A stretch of 6,069 bases of DNA from an uncultured Clostridia bacterium (GCA_947177005.1 CAMWSZ010000200.1:1-6069); one strand, 5' to 3'; shown: positions 1 to 5,959, numbered from the stretch's first letter. The notes: generated by a model not told the origin, from the sequence alone. Numbers and translations are program-made.

Positions 1-2
1 AA

Positions 3-68
3 AAAAGTTTTGAAGAATTTTTCGTCCGGCTGGCGAAAAACGGCGGTGTGCGTACATATATAAAGTGA
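3..68 (+). CDS. possible 3' end of an upstream gene (partial)
   Basis: From the window edge, frame 3 reads open to a TGA at 66-68. It gives a 21-residue protein-like C-terminus (KSFEEFFVRLAKNGGVRTYI, then K). The stop lies 15 nt before the ATG of the membrane protein gene, a spacing typical of operon partners. If real, the upstream gene could be the sigma factor expected beside an anti-sigma-like protein, but nothing in these 21 residues identifies one. Frame 1 is also open over the same stretch, to TAA at 61-63. The alternative is an A/T-rich promoter leader, with TATATA at 57-62 as a possible -10. Confidence 0.33.
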   Translation, partial: KSFEEFFVRLAKNGGVRTYIK

Positions 69-75
69 AGGGAGG
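68..75 (+). promoter_or_regulatory. ribosome binding site deciding the ATG start at 84
   Basis: AAGGGAGG lies 8 nt before the ATG at 84. An in-frame GTG at 75 overlaps this purine tract and so cannot use it, which makes the ATG at 84 the better start and removes three residues from the longest frame. Confidence 0.7.
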
Positions 76-83
76 TGCAGAGA

Positions 84-1340
84 ATGGCGGACCGAAAGGA
101 ATATAATGCATACGGCTTTCTGGAAGAACTTCCCCTGGAACGGTTGGAGGAACTGTTGGCGGCTGCGTCCGCCGGCGAGGAGGACGAGGCGTATCTGGAC
201 GCCGTAATCAGCGCCATTCTCAAGAAAGAAGAAACCAGTCTGCCAGACATTGACCAGGCGTGGGCGGATTTCCAGCAGTATCGGACAGAGAGCGGCGATA
301 CGCCCTTGTTTCCTGCTGACGAGTCTGCTGCCGGAAAAACTGTTTCTCAGCGGACTGTCAGATTCCAGAAACTGATTCGAATTGGGTTAGCTGCCGCCCT
401 TGCGGCAATCTCCATACTTGGAACAATGGCCGCTGCGCAGGCGGCGGGACTGGACGTCTTTGGCGCAATGGCCCGCTGGACAGACAATGTATTCAGCTTT
501 GGTGAAATTCGGTCTGACGGTGCGGCAGATGTTCCATCTGAGTTTACATCATTGCAAGAGGCGTTGGACGCATATGGCATAACGGAAGTTTCTGAACCGT
601 GGATTCCGAATGGATACACATTAGACAGCATAGAAACACTTTGTATGCCTGATGGGACGCTGTGGCATCTGTCAGCAGAATATACAAACGGGATCGCGCC
701 TCTGCATATGGTGATTGACAGCTATTGGGACGAACCAATTTCGCAGATTGAAAAAACAGACGCTCCTGTTGAAACCTTTGTGGTCAATGATACCATAGTC
801 TATTTACTTGAAAATATTCATGACAACTCGGCAGCATGGGCAACAGAACACTATGAATGCTTTGTTGGCGGGGCAGTTGAAAAGAGCGAACTGCGGCAGA
901 TGGTGCTTTCCATTTATGAAAACGGATGGAGTGAAAGTGGGGCGGCGTTTACATCACTGCAAGAGGCATTGGACGCATATGGCATAACGGAAGTTTCCGA
1001 ACCGGCTTGGATTCCAGAAGGGTACACATTCAGAAGCGTTATGGCAGACTGCTGGCCTGACGGGGAAATTATATGTCTGGCGGCAGAATATTCCGATGGA
1101 ACCAATATTTTGGTTTTTGAGATTGAGCGCTATAAAGACAAGCCCAGTTTGCAAGTTGAAAAAACAAGCGCTTCTGTGGAAACCTTTGCAGTAAACAGCT
1201 CCACAGCCTATTTGCTCGAAAACATTAACAACAACATGGCGGCATGGGCGACGGAGCACTATGCATGTTATATTAGCGGCATAATTGAAAAAAGCAAACT
1301 AAGGCAGATAGTGCTTTCCACTTATGGAAATTATCAGTAA
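84..1340 (+). CDS. anti-sigma-factor-like single-pass membrane protein with two DUF4367-type domains
   Basis: The protein is 418 aa from the ATG at 84. Residues 1-96 are acidic and presumably cytosolic (LPLERLEELLAAASAGEEDE). They contain no Cys or His, so the zinc-binding motif of ZAS-type anti-sigma factors is absent. Residues about 98-121 form one Ala/Leu/Ile-rich membrane segment preceded by Arg and Lys, which suggests N-in topology. The outside part holds two tandem copies of a domain of about 127 residues, at 154-280 and 289-416. Each copy has a WIPxGYT motif, a PDG turn, a YLLENI strand, the AAWATEHY motif and a final ELRQ/KLRQ-[IM]VLS segment, which resembles DUF4367 domains of clostridial anti-sigma-like proteins. 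Such proteins usually sit beside an ECF sigma factor gene and hold the sigma factor until an envelope signal arrives. No sigma gene is visible here, so the role is inference. Two cysteines recur at the same spacing in both copies (187/259 and 323/395). Confidence 0.72.
   Translation: MADRKEYNAYGFLEELPLERLEELLAAASAGEEDEAYLDAVISAILKKEETSLPDIDQAWADFQQYRTESGDTPLFPADESAAGKTVSQRTVRFQKLIRIGLAAALAAISILGTMAAAQAAGLDVFGAMARWTDNVFSFGEIRSDGAADVPSEFTSLQEALDAYGITEVSEPWIPNGYTLDSIETLCMPDGTLWHLSAEYTNGIAPLHMVIDSYWDEPISQIEKTDAPVETFVVNDTIVYLLENIHDNSAAWATEHYECFVGGAVEKSELRQMVLSIYENGWSESGAAFTSLQEALDAYGITEVSEPAWIPEGYTFRSVMADCWPDGEIICLAAEYSDGTNILVFEIERYKDKPSLQVEKTSASVETFAVNSSTAYLLENINNNMAAWATEHYACYISGIIEKSKLRQIVLSTYGNYQ
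543..923 (+). repeat. tandem domain repeat, copy 1 (within membrane protein gene)
   Basis: This encodes residues 154-280, starting FTSLQEALDAYGITEVSEP. It pairs with the copy at 948-1331. Compared with copy 2, it lacks one residue (SEP-WIP against SEPAWIP). The first 19 codons differ from copy 2 at only three nucleotides, all synonymous, while the remainder has diverged widely. Confidence 0.88.
948..1331 (+). repeat. tandem domain repeat, copy 2 (within membrane protein gene)
   Basis: This encodes residues 289-416 and again starts FTSLQEALDAYGITEVSEP. It is separated from copy 1 by a linker of about eight residues containing GWSESGAA. It keeps the PDG, AEY, VEKT, VETF, YLLENI, AAWATEHY and final VLS landmarks in the same order as copy 1. 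Confidence 0.88.
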
Positions 1341-1390
1341 AAGAGAAAGAGCCAAGCGTGTCAGCATTTTTGAATATTGTTGTTTAAGCA

Positions 1391-1425
1391 GCTTCTGGGC
1401 GGGTGTTCCAAACATTCCCGGAAGC
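1391..1425 (+). other. hairpin in the intergenic gap
   Basis: GCTTCTGGG (1391-1399) can pair with CCCGGAAGC (1417-1425) over nine base pairs with one G-U pair. The 17-nt loop can form an inner TGTT/AACA stem (1404-1407 with 1411-1414). The hairpin lies about 50 nt after the stop of the membrane protein gene. No T-run follows, so it is not a standard intrinsic terminator. It might slow polymerase or stabilise an mRNA 3' end. Confidence 0.45.
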
Positions 1426-1431
1426 AACCGG

Positions 1432-1459
1432 TTGATGTTCATTTAGTTATGAGAATAAT
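1432..1459 (+). promoter_or_regulatory. candidate sigma-A promoter just before the 494-aa gene
   Basis: TTGATG (1432-1437) and AATAAT (1454-1459) are separated by 16 nt and match the -35 and -10 consensus at four and five of six positions. Transcription would begin near 1466, about 3 nt before the ATG at 1469, giving an almost leaderless message. This fits the absence of a well-spaced ribosome binding site, but chance matches of this quality are common. Confidence 0.3.
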
Positions 1460-1468
1460 GGGGGGCTT

Positions 1469-2953
1469 ATGGATATTAGAATAAAAACAACCCATAGCAA
1501 TAGAGCCGCATATTACAGACAACAGAATACTCCAGTACAGCAGGAGAAGAAATTCTCTTCTGCCCGTACACAGGATGAAATTATCATCTCTCCGGAGGCG
1601 CGGGCGGCTATGGAAAAACAGGCGGCACTGCTGAATTCCGCAGTCTCTGTCAGTACGGTTTTGGAGGAACAAACCAGCAATAAAGCAGCCACCAATTTTA
1701 CCTCTTTTGAGGAGGAGTTTAACAAGATCGTACAGGATTATTCCAATGTTATCCGAAAATATTATGCTGAGGAGCATCAAGAAAACCTGACCTATGACGA
1801 TCCCAGGAACCATATCTGGGATAAATATAAGAATCCGGATTCTCCCAGCTTTCGCTCTCATTTATCGGAAGACGAACGGGCTTGGGCTTATGATCAGGAA
1901 CTGGACCTGCTAAACGGCGGGAAACATCTGCAATTACAAAACCCTTATGTTTTCAATCATCCGCCTGCTTTGACCTCTGTCGTTTTGCAGGCGAATCAGG
2001 CATGTCGGGAGCAAATAGATCAATCCATTCAGAGACTTTTCATCGAAAATGACATTGATGTCCCGGCAGACGTGACTTTCCAGCTGACTGTGGGTAAAAA
2101 TTACTCCATTCATGTAACCGGCTTGGAGGACCAGGACTTGACGGCAGCCATTGAACAGGCGCTGAACTCCGGTGACAACGGGAAAAATCTTTACAATCAT
2201 CTTAAAGTGATATCCCCCGATAGCGAACTGTTGGAAATTAGCTATGCCAACGGCCATTTGTCAAAGGCAGATACTCAGATAGAACTAGGAGACAACGTTC
2301 TTGATGAAGTTAAAAAACAGACCTGCCCGGTCTATACCCAGTTTTCCGACGAATACGATCCAAAACGAAACGCTTTAATGAATGATAGAATTATTGGCCT
2401 TAACACAGGCTCGGAGTTGGATTTCCTGCTCAACACCCAAGAGGCCATCGACCGTTCCAATGCCTCAGTGCGGCTCTATGGACCAGAAATAATTGCCCGA
2501 CTCCAGGCTGGAGATTTGTTTCCCAACCGAACTTTAGCTGTCAACTATGATCGTGAAGTTGACCCTGACTACTCGATCTCTGCGGCAACTTATTTAAGAG
2601 CCTATGTACAACAGGCTTTAGACGCCAAAAAAACGATTGAGGCGTACTATGCGGACGCTCATAAAGAGAACAGTGCGTATCAGCCATTCATAGAAGGTGT
2701 CCGTCATATTAAGGACAAATACAAAAATCAGTTCTCGTCTATTTTCCGCGCCGATTTGCCAGAGGCACAGCGCAATATGGCTTACCTTCAAGAAATGTCA
2801 TTGCTGACAACAGGTTCGCTGTCCACTCTGGGCGACCCATATGCCTTGGCTTCTCAAGGCGGCATGTTAAATACGCAAGCTATGCATAATAAGGCAATGC
2901 AGGCCGTTAGGGAGAAACTGGATGGACTGCTGAAAGATTTAGGTCATATGTGA
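1469..2953 (+). CDS. hypothetical protein with internal repeat; member of the local MDIR family
   Basis: The 494-aa product has no function I recognise. The start is supported because its first residues (MDIRI) align with MDIRL of the two downstream relatives. The only purine tract, GGGGGG at 1460-1465, ends 3 nt before ATG, unusually close. Residues 1-60 are polar and carry DEIIISPEARAAM, a D-x-x-x-IS-x-x-A pattern also seen in FlgM-like N-termini and other clostridial proteins; this is a weak resemblance. Residues 98-162 and 393-460 are two diverged copies of one module (YYA, then DKYKN, FR, AY and E-x-x-LL, then PY). Residues 175-245 match the central domain of both downstream proteins (ANQ-x-x-R-x-QI-x-QS, V-x-GL-x-D, G-x-NG). 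There is no signal peptide or membrane segment, so it is probably cytosolic. The second module ends abruptly at LLKDLGHM, and the next frame opens at once, so the gene may be truncated by a frameshift near 2943-2950. Confidence 0.8.
   Translation: MDIRIKTTHSNRAAYYRQQNTPVQQEKKFSSARTQDEIIISPEARAAMEKQAALLNSAVSVSTVLEEQTSNKAATNFTSFEEEFNKIVQDYSNVIRKYYAEEHQENLTYDDPRNHIWDKYKNPDSPSFRSHLSEDERAWAYDQELDLLNGGKHLQLQNPYVFNHPPALTSVVLQANQACREQIDQSIQRLFIENDIDVPADVTFQLTVGKNYSIHVTGLEDQDLTAAIEQALNSGDNGKNLYNHLKVISPDSELLEISYANGHLSKADTQIELGDNVLDEVKKQTCPVYTQFSDEYDPKRNALMNDRIIGLNTGSELDFLLNTQEAIDRSNASVRLYGPEIIARLQAGDLFPNRTLAVNYDREVDPDYSISAATYLRAYVQQALDAKKTIEAYYADAHKENSAYQPFIEGVRHIKDKYKNQFSSIFRADLPEAQRNMAYLQEMSLLTTGSLSTLGDPYALASQGGMLNTQAMHNKAMQAVREKLDGLLKDLGHM
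1760..1954 (+). repeat. internal module, copy 1 (494-aa protein residues 98-162)
   Basis: This encodes YYAEEHQEN, IWDKYKN, SFRSHLSEDER, AYDQELDLL and NPY landmarks in the same order as the copy at 2645-2848. The similarity is clear in protein but not at the nucleotide level, so the duplication is old. Confidence 0.7.
2645..2848 (+). repeat. internal module, copy 2 (494-aa protein residues 393-460)
   Basis: This encodes YYADAHKEN, IKDKYKN, IFRADLPEAQR, AYLQEMSLL and DPY, aligning with copy 1 with a few residues inserted. In copy 1 the module is followed by the central domain shared with the downstream genes. Here the protein stops about 34 residues later. Confidence 0.7.
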
Positions 2954-3298
2954 CGGCTTGTCCGCCCAATACAGTGAGGAGGTAAATGTGGTCAATACTT
3001 ATGCGTTCATTCCTACCGGCACAATCACACTTCAGGCTGACGGCATGTATCAAATAATCTTTACCACACCGGCTATCTTTGCCAGGCTTTTTTACAGTAC
3101 TATGACGGTAACCTTGACAAAAAAGGGGTTGAGTCTGTCATACAGGAAGTTGTTTCCAGTCTTAGAAGTTCCTATGTGGAGAAAGGGTTTGACCCGGAAG
3201 AATTTATGCCAAAGTTGCTCCAGGATGTGTACAAACGTGTCAGGACCGATAACATATACGCTGTGAGGGAAAGAAGCGATAGGGATGTGCGCATATGA
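2943..3298 (+). pseudogene. frame-broken remnant, probably once continuous with the 494-aa gene
   Basis: Two overlapping frames look coding in succession. The first is open from 2943, just after an in-frame TAG, to 3266. It reads DGLSAQYSEEVNVVNTYAF near its start. A TTG at 2958 or a GTG at 2988 (AGGAGGT at 2977-2983) could start it, but after about 3075 its product looks random. The second frame is open from 3041 to TGA at 3296-3298 and is convincing from about 3074 (AFLQYYDGNLDKKGVES, then EKGFDPEEFMPKLLQDVYKR). It has no suitable start codon near its beginning. The simplest reading is one ancestral frame with a frameshift between 3041 and 3075, plus another near 2943-2950 joining it to the 494-aa gene. 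Sequencing error or recoding are alternatives. Confidence 0.55.
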
Positions 3299-3489
3299 CT
3301 GCCTATTACAACGGGGACGGCCGGAATTCCAAGGACTTCATTTATTATGACGCCAAGTATTACTATCAGTCTGAAGAAATGAAGGATACTATATTGGAGA
3401 TTATGCAGAAGATTTCCCGGCAGTATGACGTTCCTGATGTGGAATTTCGGGAGGGCTTTGCGGATGGCGATATCCGAAAGGGCATCTAA
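3295..3489 (+). CDS. small hypothetical protein or third fragment of the broken gene
   Basis: The frame encodes 64 aa, beginning MTAYYNGDGRNSKDFIYYDA and rich in Tyr and Asp. Its ATG overlaps the TGA of the preceding fragment as ATGA, an arrangement used in translational coupling. The nearest upstream purines, AGGG at 3281-3284, form only a weak ribosome binding site. After the TAA at 3487-3489 the same frame continues coding-like (SSYNTVLNNGQNFSYIG) to TGA at 3565-3567, inside the next gene. This suggests the TAA is a nonsense change in a once longer gene and that this is a remnant rather than a standalone small protein. No domain is recognised and no membrane segment is present. Confidence 0.42.
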   Translation: MTAYYNGDGRNSKDFIYYDAKYYYQSEEMKDTILEIMQKISRQYDVPDVEFREGFADGDIRKGI

Positions 3490-3495
3490 TCCTCC

Positions 3496-3501
3496 TATAA
3501 T
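3496..3501 (+). promoter_or_regulatory. candidate -10 element for the duplicated gene pair
   Basis: A perfect TATAAT lies 51 nt before the ATG at 3552, just after the TAA at 3487-3489. It would give a leader of about 45 nt containing the ribosome binding site. No good -35 hexamer lies 16-18 nt upstream (TCCGAA at 3473-3478), and there is no TG extension, so support rests on the -10 alone. Confidence 0.3.
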
Positions 3502-3536
3502 ACGGTACTCAATAATGGGCAAAATTTTTCTTACAT

Positions 3537-3544
3537 AGGAAGGA
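3537..3544 (+). promoter_or_regulatory. ribosome binding site of the first duplicated gene
   Basis: AGGAAGGA ends 7 nt before the ATG at 3552. Part of it (AAGG plus the A-rich spacer and TC before ATG) recurs before the second copy at 4631, so the duplicated unit carried its own initiation site. Confidence 0.65.
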
Positions 3545-4625
3545 AAAAATCATGGATATCCGATTGAACATGAGCCCCGCAATGCGGGCGGCGTATCTCA
3601 AAAACCAGATTGAAGCGGCAGCGGCAAAAAAGCCGGAAAGCAACAATAATTCCCGTTCCCAGGACACAGTTGTCATCTCGGCGAAAGCAAGAACGGCCTA
3701 TGTTGACGAACAGGCGAAAAAAACGCAGACAGCTTTGGTGGCAAAAACAGAAAACACCAGTAAAGAAAGTGAATCTGTTCGGATCAACGGCATCATGAAA
3801 AAGAATGGGAAATGGGACGACAGTGAAACAACCTTCGTTCATCATATTAAGGCAATGTCGATCGTTCAAGACACTGTGTTTGGCGGCAATACAATAGGAC
3901 TCTATATGGGAGAACTTGAGCTGGCTGCCAATCAATATGCTCGTGACCAGATTTCCCAATCCGTTCAAGAACTTATTTCCAAAAACGGGATCAAAATTCC
4001 TGAAGGACAATCCTTTACTATGGATGTAGATCCCTACGATTTTTATATCAATGTGCGAGGTTTGGATGATCCGGAACTGACGGAAGCGATAGAAAAAGCC
4101 GTCAATGTGGGCAATAATGGATACTATCTGTTCTGTCATATCTCTGACTGCGCAAGACTGAACAACCAGTTCGGCTTTACCGTTCCCTCTGCGGCGGAAG
4201 CAATGGGTGAGGCGAAGCAGTCGTTGTACTTTATGGTGCAGGACCTGGCCGGGTGCGACATTCGGAGGCTTCACAGAGAAGACGGGCATATCTATATGCC
4301 GGACGGACAGGATTTGTGGGATGTGCTTGAAAAAGGAGCGTCGCAGTACCCAACGCCGGATGGTATCATTAGCATTGATATCAGCCCATATTGGGCGATT
4401 TATCAGCGCATCGCACAATTGGGCTGGGACAGTGTTCCGGACCCCGTATACCAGCTGCTTTATCAGGACGGCGGTCTCTATGATATCAGTACGGACTATG
4501 GTTATGGTCCCGGTCAGACAGGCTGGCAGGACTGGGCGCACGAACACGCAGCGGAACTGGCAGAAAAAATTATGAACGATATCGACCGCTTGATGGTCGA
4601 AACCGCAGCCAGAACCAGTGCCAAC
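3540..4625 (+). repeat. gene-scale tandem duplication, copy 1
   Basis: This unit runs from the ribosome binding site to codon 358 of the first gene. It aligns without gaps to 4631-5716 at an offset of 1091 bp. The first 60 codons and most of codons 125-358 are nearly the same in both copies, while codons about 61-124 differ strongly. Confidence 0.9.
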
Positions 4626-4658
4626 AAAGAAAGGAGAAAATCATGGATATCCGATTGA
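3552..4658 (+). CDS. MDIR-family hypothetical protein, tandem copy 1 (shortened C-terminus)
   Basis: The product is 368 aa with unknown function. Residues 1-60 are polar and probably disordered, with an EAAAAKK stretch and RSQDTVVISAKART, matching the motif in the 494-aa protein. Residues 61-124 are the variable segment. Residues 125-199 are the domain shared with the 494-aa protein (ANQYARDQISQS, GIKIPEG, VRGLDDPEL, GNNG). Residues 200-358 form a domain shared only with copy 2, with CHISDC at 195-200, DLAGCDIR, DGHIYMPDGQDLWD, SPYWAIYQ and DYGYGPGQTGW. No signal peptide or membrane segment is seen. The last ten residues (KERRKSWISD) come from reading out of frame through the ribosome binding site and first codons of copy 2, so the original tail was lost when the duplication formed. 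The stop overlaps copy 2 by 16 nt, which allows coupled translation. Confidence 0.85.
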   Translation: MDIRLNMSPAMRAAYLKNQIEAAAAKKPESNNNSRSQDTVVISAKARTAYVDEQAKKTQTALVAKTENTSKESESVRINGIMKKNGKWDDSETTFVHHIKAMSIVQDTVFGGNTIGLYMGELELAANQYARDQISQSVQELISKNGIKIPEGQSFTMDVDPYDFYINVRGLDDPELTEAIEKAVNVGNNGYYLFCHISDCARLNNQFGFTVPSAAEAMGEAKQSLYFMVQDLAGCDIRRLHREDGHIYMPDGQDLWDVLEKGASQYPTPDGIISIDISPYWAIYQRIAQLGWDSVPDPVYQLLYQDGGLYDISTDYGYGPGQTGWQDWAHEHAAELAEKIMNDIDRLMVETAARTSANKERRKSWISD

Positions 4659-5716
4659 ACATGAACCCCGCAATGCGGACGGCGTATCTGAAAAACCAGA
4701 TTGAAGCGGCAGCGGCAAAAAAGCCGGAAAGCAACAATAATTCCCGTTCCCAGGACACAGTAGTCATCTCAGCGGAAGCAAGAACGGCCTATGCTGACGA
4801 ACAGGCAAAAAAAACGCAGACAGTTCCGAAAGCAAAACCCGGCATCTCCGATGAAGAGGGCGAATCTGTGCGGGTCAACGGACTCATGATGAAGAATGGA
4901 AAATTGGACAACAGCGAAACCACTTTCTTTCATCTTATTGATGGACTGGCAGTCGCCCGGGATGTTGTGCTTGGCGGCGACTTGAGCAAAACATATGCTG
5001 GAGAATTTGAAATGATTGCCAATCAAATTGTTCGGGACCAGATCTCTCAATCCGTTCAAGATCTCCTTGCCAAAAATGGAATCAAGATCCCTGAAGGACA
5101 ATCCTTTACCATGGATGTGAATCCCTACGATTTTTATATCAATGTGCGAGGTTTGGATGATCCGGAACTGACGGAAGCGATAGAAAAAGCCGTCAATGTG
5201 GGCAACAACGGATACGTTTTGGACTGTCATATCTCTGACTGCGCAAGACTGAACAGCCAGTTCGGCCTTACCGTTCCCTCTGCGGAGGAATCCATGGGTA
5301 AGGCGAAGGAGTCGCTGTACTTTATGGTGCAGGACCTGGCCGGGTGCGACATCCGGACGCTTCGCAGAGAAGACGGGCATATCTATATGCCGGACGGACA
5401 GGATTTGTGGGATGCGCTTGAAAAAGGAGCGTCGCAGTACCCAACGCCGGATGGCATTATCAGTATTGATATCAGCCCATATTGGGCGATTTATCAGCGC
5501 ATCGCGCAATTGGGCTGGGACAGCGTTCCGGACCCCGTATACCAGCTGCTTTATCAGGACGGCGGTCTCTATGATATCGGTACGGACTATGGTTACGGTC
5601 CCGGTCAGACAGGCTGGCAGAGCTGGGTACACGAACACGCAGCGGAACTGGCAGAAAAAATTATAAACGATGCCGAACGCTTAATGGTCGAGACCGCAGC
5701 TAGAACCAGCGCCAAC
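4631..5716 (+). repeat. gene-scale tandem duplication, copy 2
   Basis: This is the second copy of the unit at 3540-4625. It begins at the ribosome binding site AAGGAG (4631-4636) and ends at codon 358 of the second gene. Only 5 nt (4626-4630) separate the two units. Past 5716 the sequence has no counterpart after copy 1. Confidence 0.9.
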
Positions 5717-5959
5717 GCCGTGCCGCGTACTGCGTCTGTACCGGAAAAGACTGCGGCGGTGAAGAAAACGGCAAAAGAACCGGATACGTCAAAGGAACCG
5801 GAAGAATCGGAACAGCCAGAAGCAGAAAATCCGGACGAAGCCACATGGAAAGGCCCGCGGACCATTCCGATGTATGGGAAACGGGAGCCTCTGGTACTGG
5901 AGCTGGAGAAACTGCGGCTGGCCGATGGAATCCTTCTTACACAGAAAGTGCGATTTTGA
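4643..5959 (+). CDS. MDIR-family hypothetical protein, tandem copy 2 with charged C-terminal tail
   Basis: The product is 438 aa and starts at ATG 4643, six nt after AAGGAG. Residues 1-358 align without gaps to copy 1 in the same domain order: polar N-terminus with RSQDTVVISAEART, variable segment at 61-124, shared central domain at 125-199, and C-terminal domain at 200-358 including DLAGCDIR and GQTGW. Cysteines 195, 200 and 235 are conserved in both copies. Residues 359-438 are unique to this copy. The first part is Lys/Glu/Pro-rich and looks like a flexible linker (KEPEESEQPEAENPDE), followed by a less biased end (TWKGPRTIPMYGKREPLVLE). This tail is probably the ancestral C-terminus. No enzyme motif, signal peptide or membrane segment is visible. 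The final residues may be altered by a frameshift, because coding-like sequence continues in another frame to 6033. Confidence 0.86.
   Translation: MDIRLNMNPAMRTAYLKNQIEAAAAKKPESNNNSRSQDTVVISAEARTAYADEQAKKTQTVPKAKPGISDEEGESVRVNGLMMKNGKLDNSETTFFHLIDGLAVARDVVLGGDLSKTYAGEFEMIANQIVRDQISQSVQDLLAKNGIKIPEGQSFTMDVNPYDFYINVRGLDDPELTEAIEKAVNVGNNGYVLDCHISDCARLNSQFGLTVPSAEESMGKAKESLYFMVQDLAGCDIRTLRREDGHIYMPDGQDLWDALEKGASQYPTPDGIISIDISPYWAIYQRIAQLGWDSVPDPVYQLLYQDGGLYDIGTDYGYGPGQTGWQSWVHEHAAELAEKIINDAERLMVETAARTSANAVPRTASVPEKTAAVKKTAKEPDTSKEPEESEQPEAENPDEATWKGPRTIPMYGKREPLVLELEKLRLADGILLTQKVRF

Noticed and set aside
1391..1425. Intrinsic terminator after the membrane protein gene
   Set aside because: The stem is acceptable, but no T-run follows and it lies about 50 nt past the stop. 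It is listed only as a hairpin.
1439..1861. 140-aa antisense frame across the start of the 494-aa gene
   Set aside because: It is a shadow of the sense gene, whose start is confirmed by relatives. It has no initiation signal and its translation has no recognisable domain.
2986..3057. Short frame from ATG 2986 (MWSILMRSFLPAQ) after AGGAGGT
   Set aside because: It is only 23 codons long, the spacing from the ribosome binding site to ATG is about 2 nt, and the overlapping frames look more protein-like.
3531..4547. Long antisense open frame (338 aa) opposite copy 1, with a similar 289-aa one opposite copy 2 at 4769-5638
   Set aside because: Both lie antisense to well-supported genes and lack a ribosome binding site. 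Their similarity to each other follows directly from the tandem duplication, so it is not independent evidence of coding.
3540..5716. Mobile element or phage origin of the repeated region
   Set aside because: There is no transposase, integrase, terminal inverted repeat or target-site duplication, and the repeat is a simple head-to-tail gene duplication.
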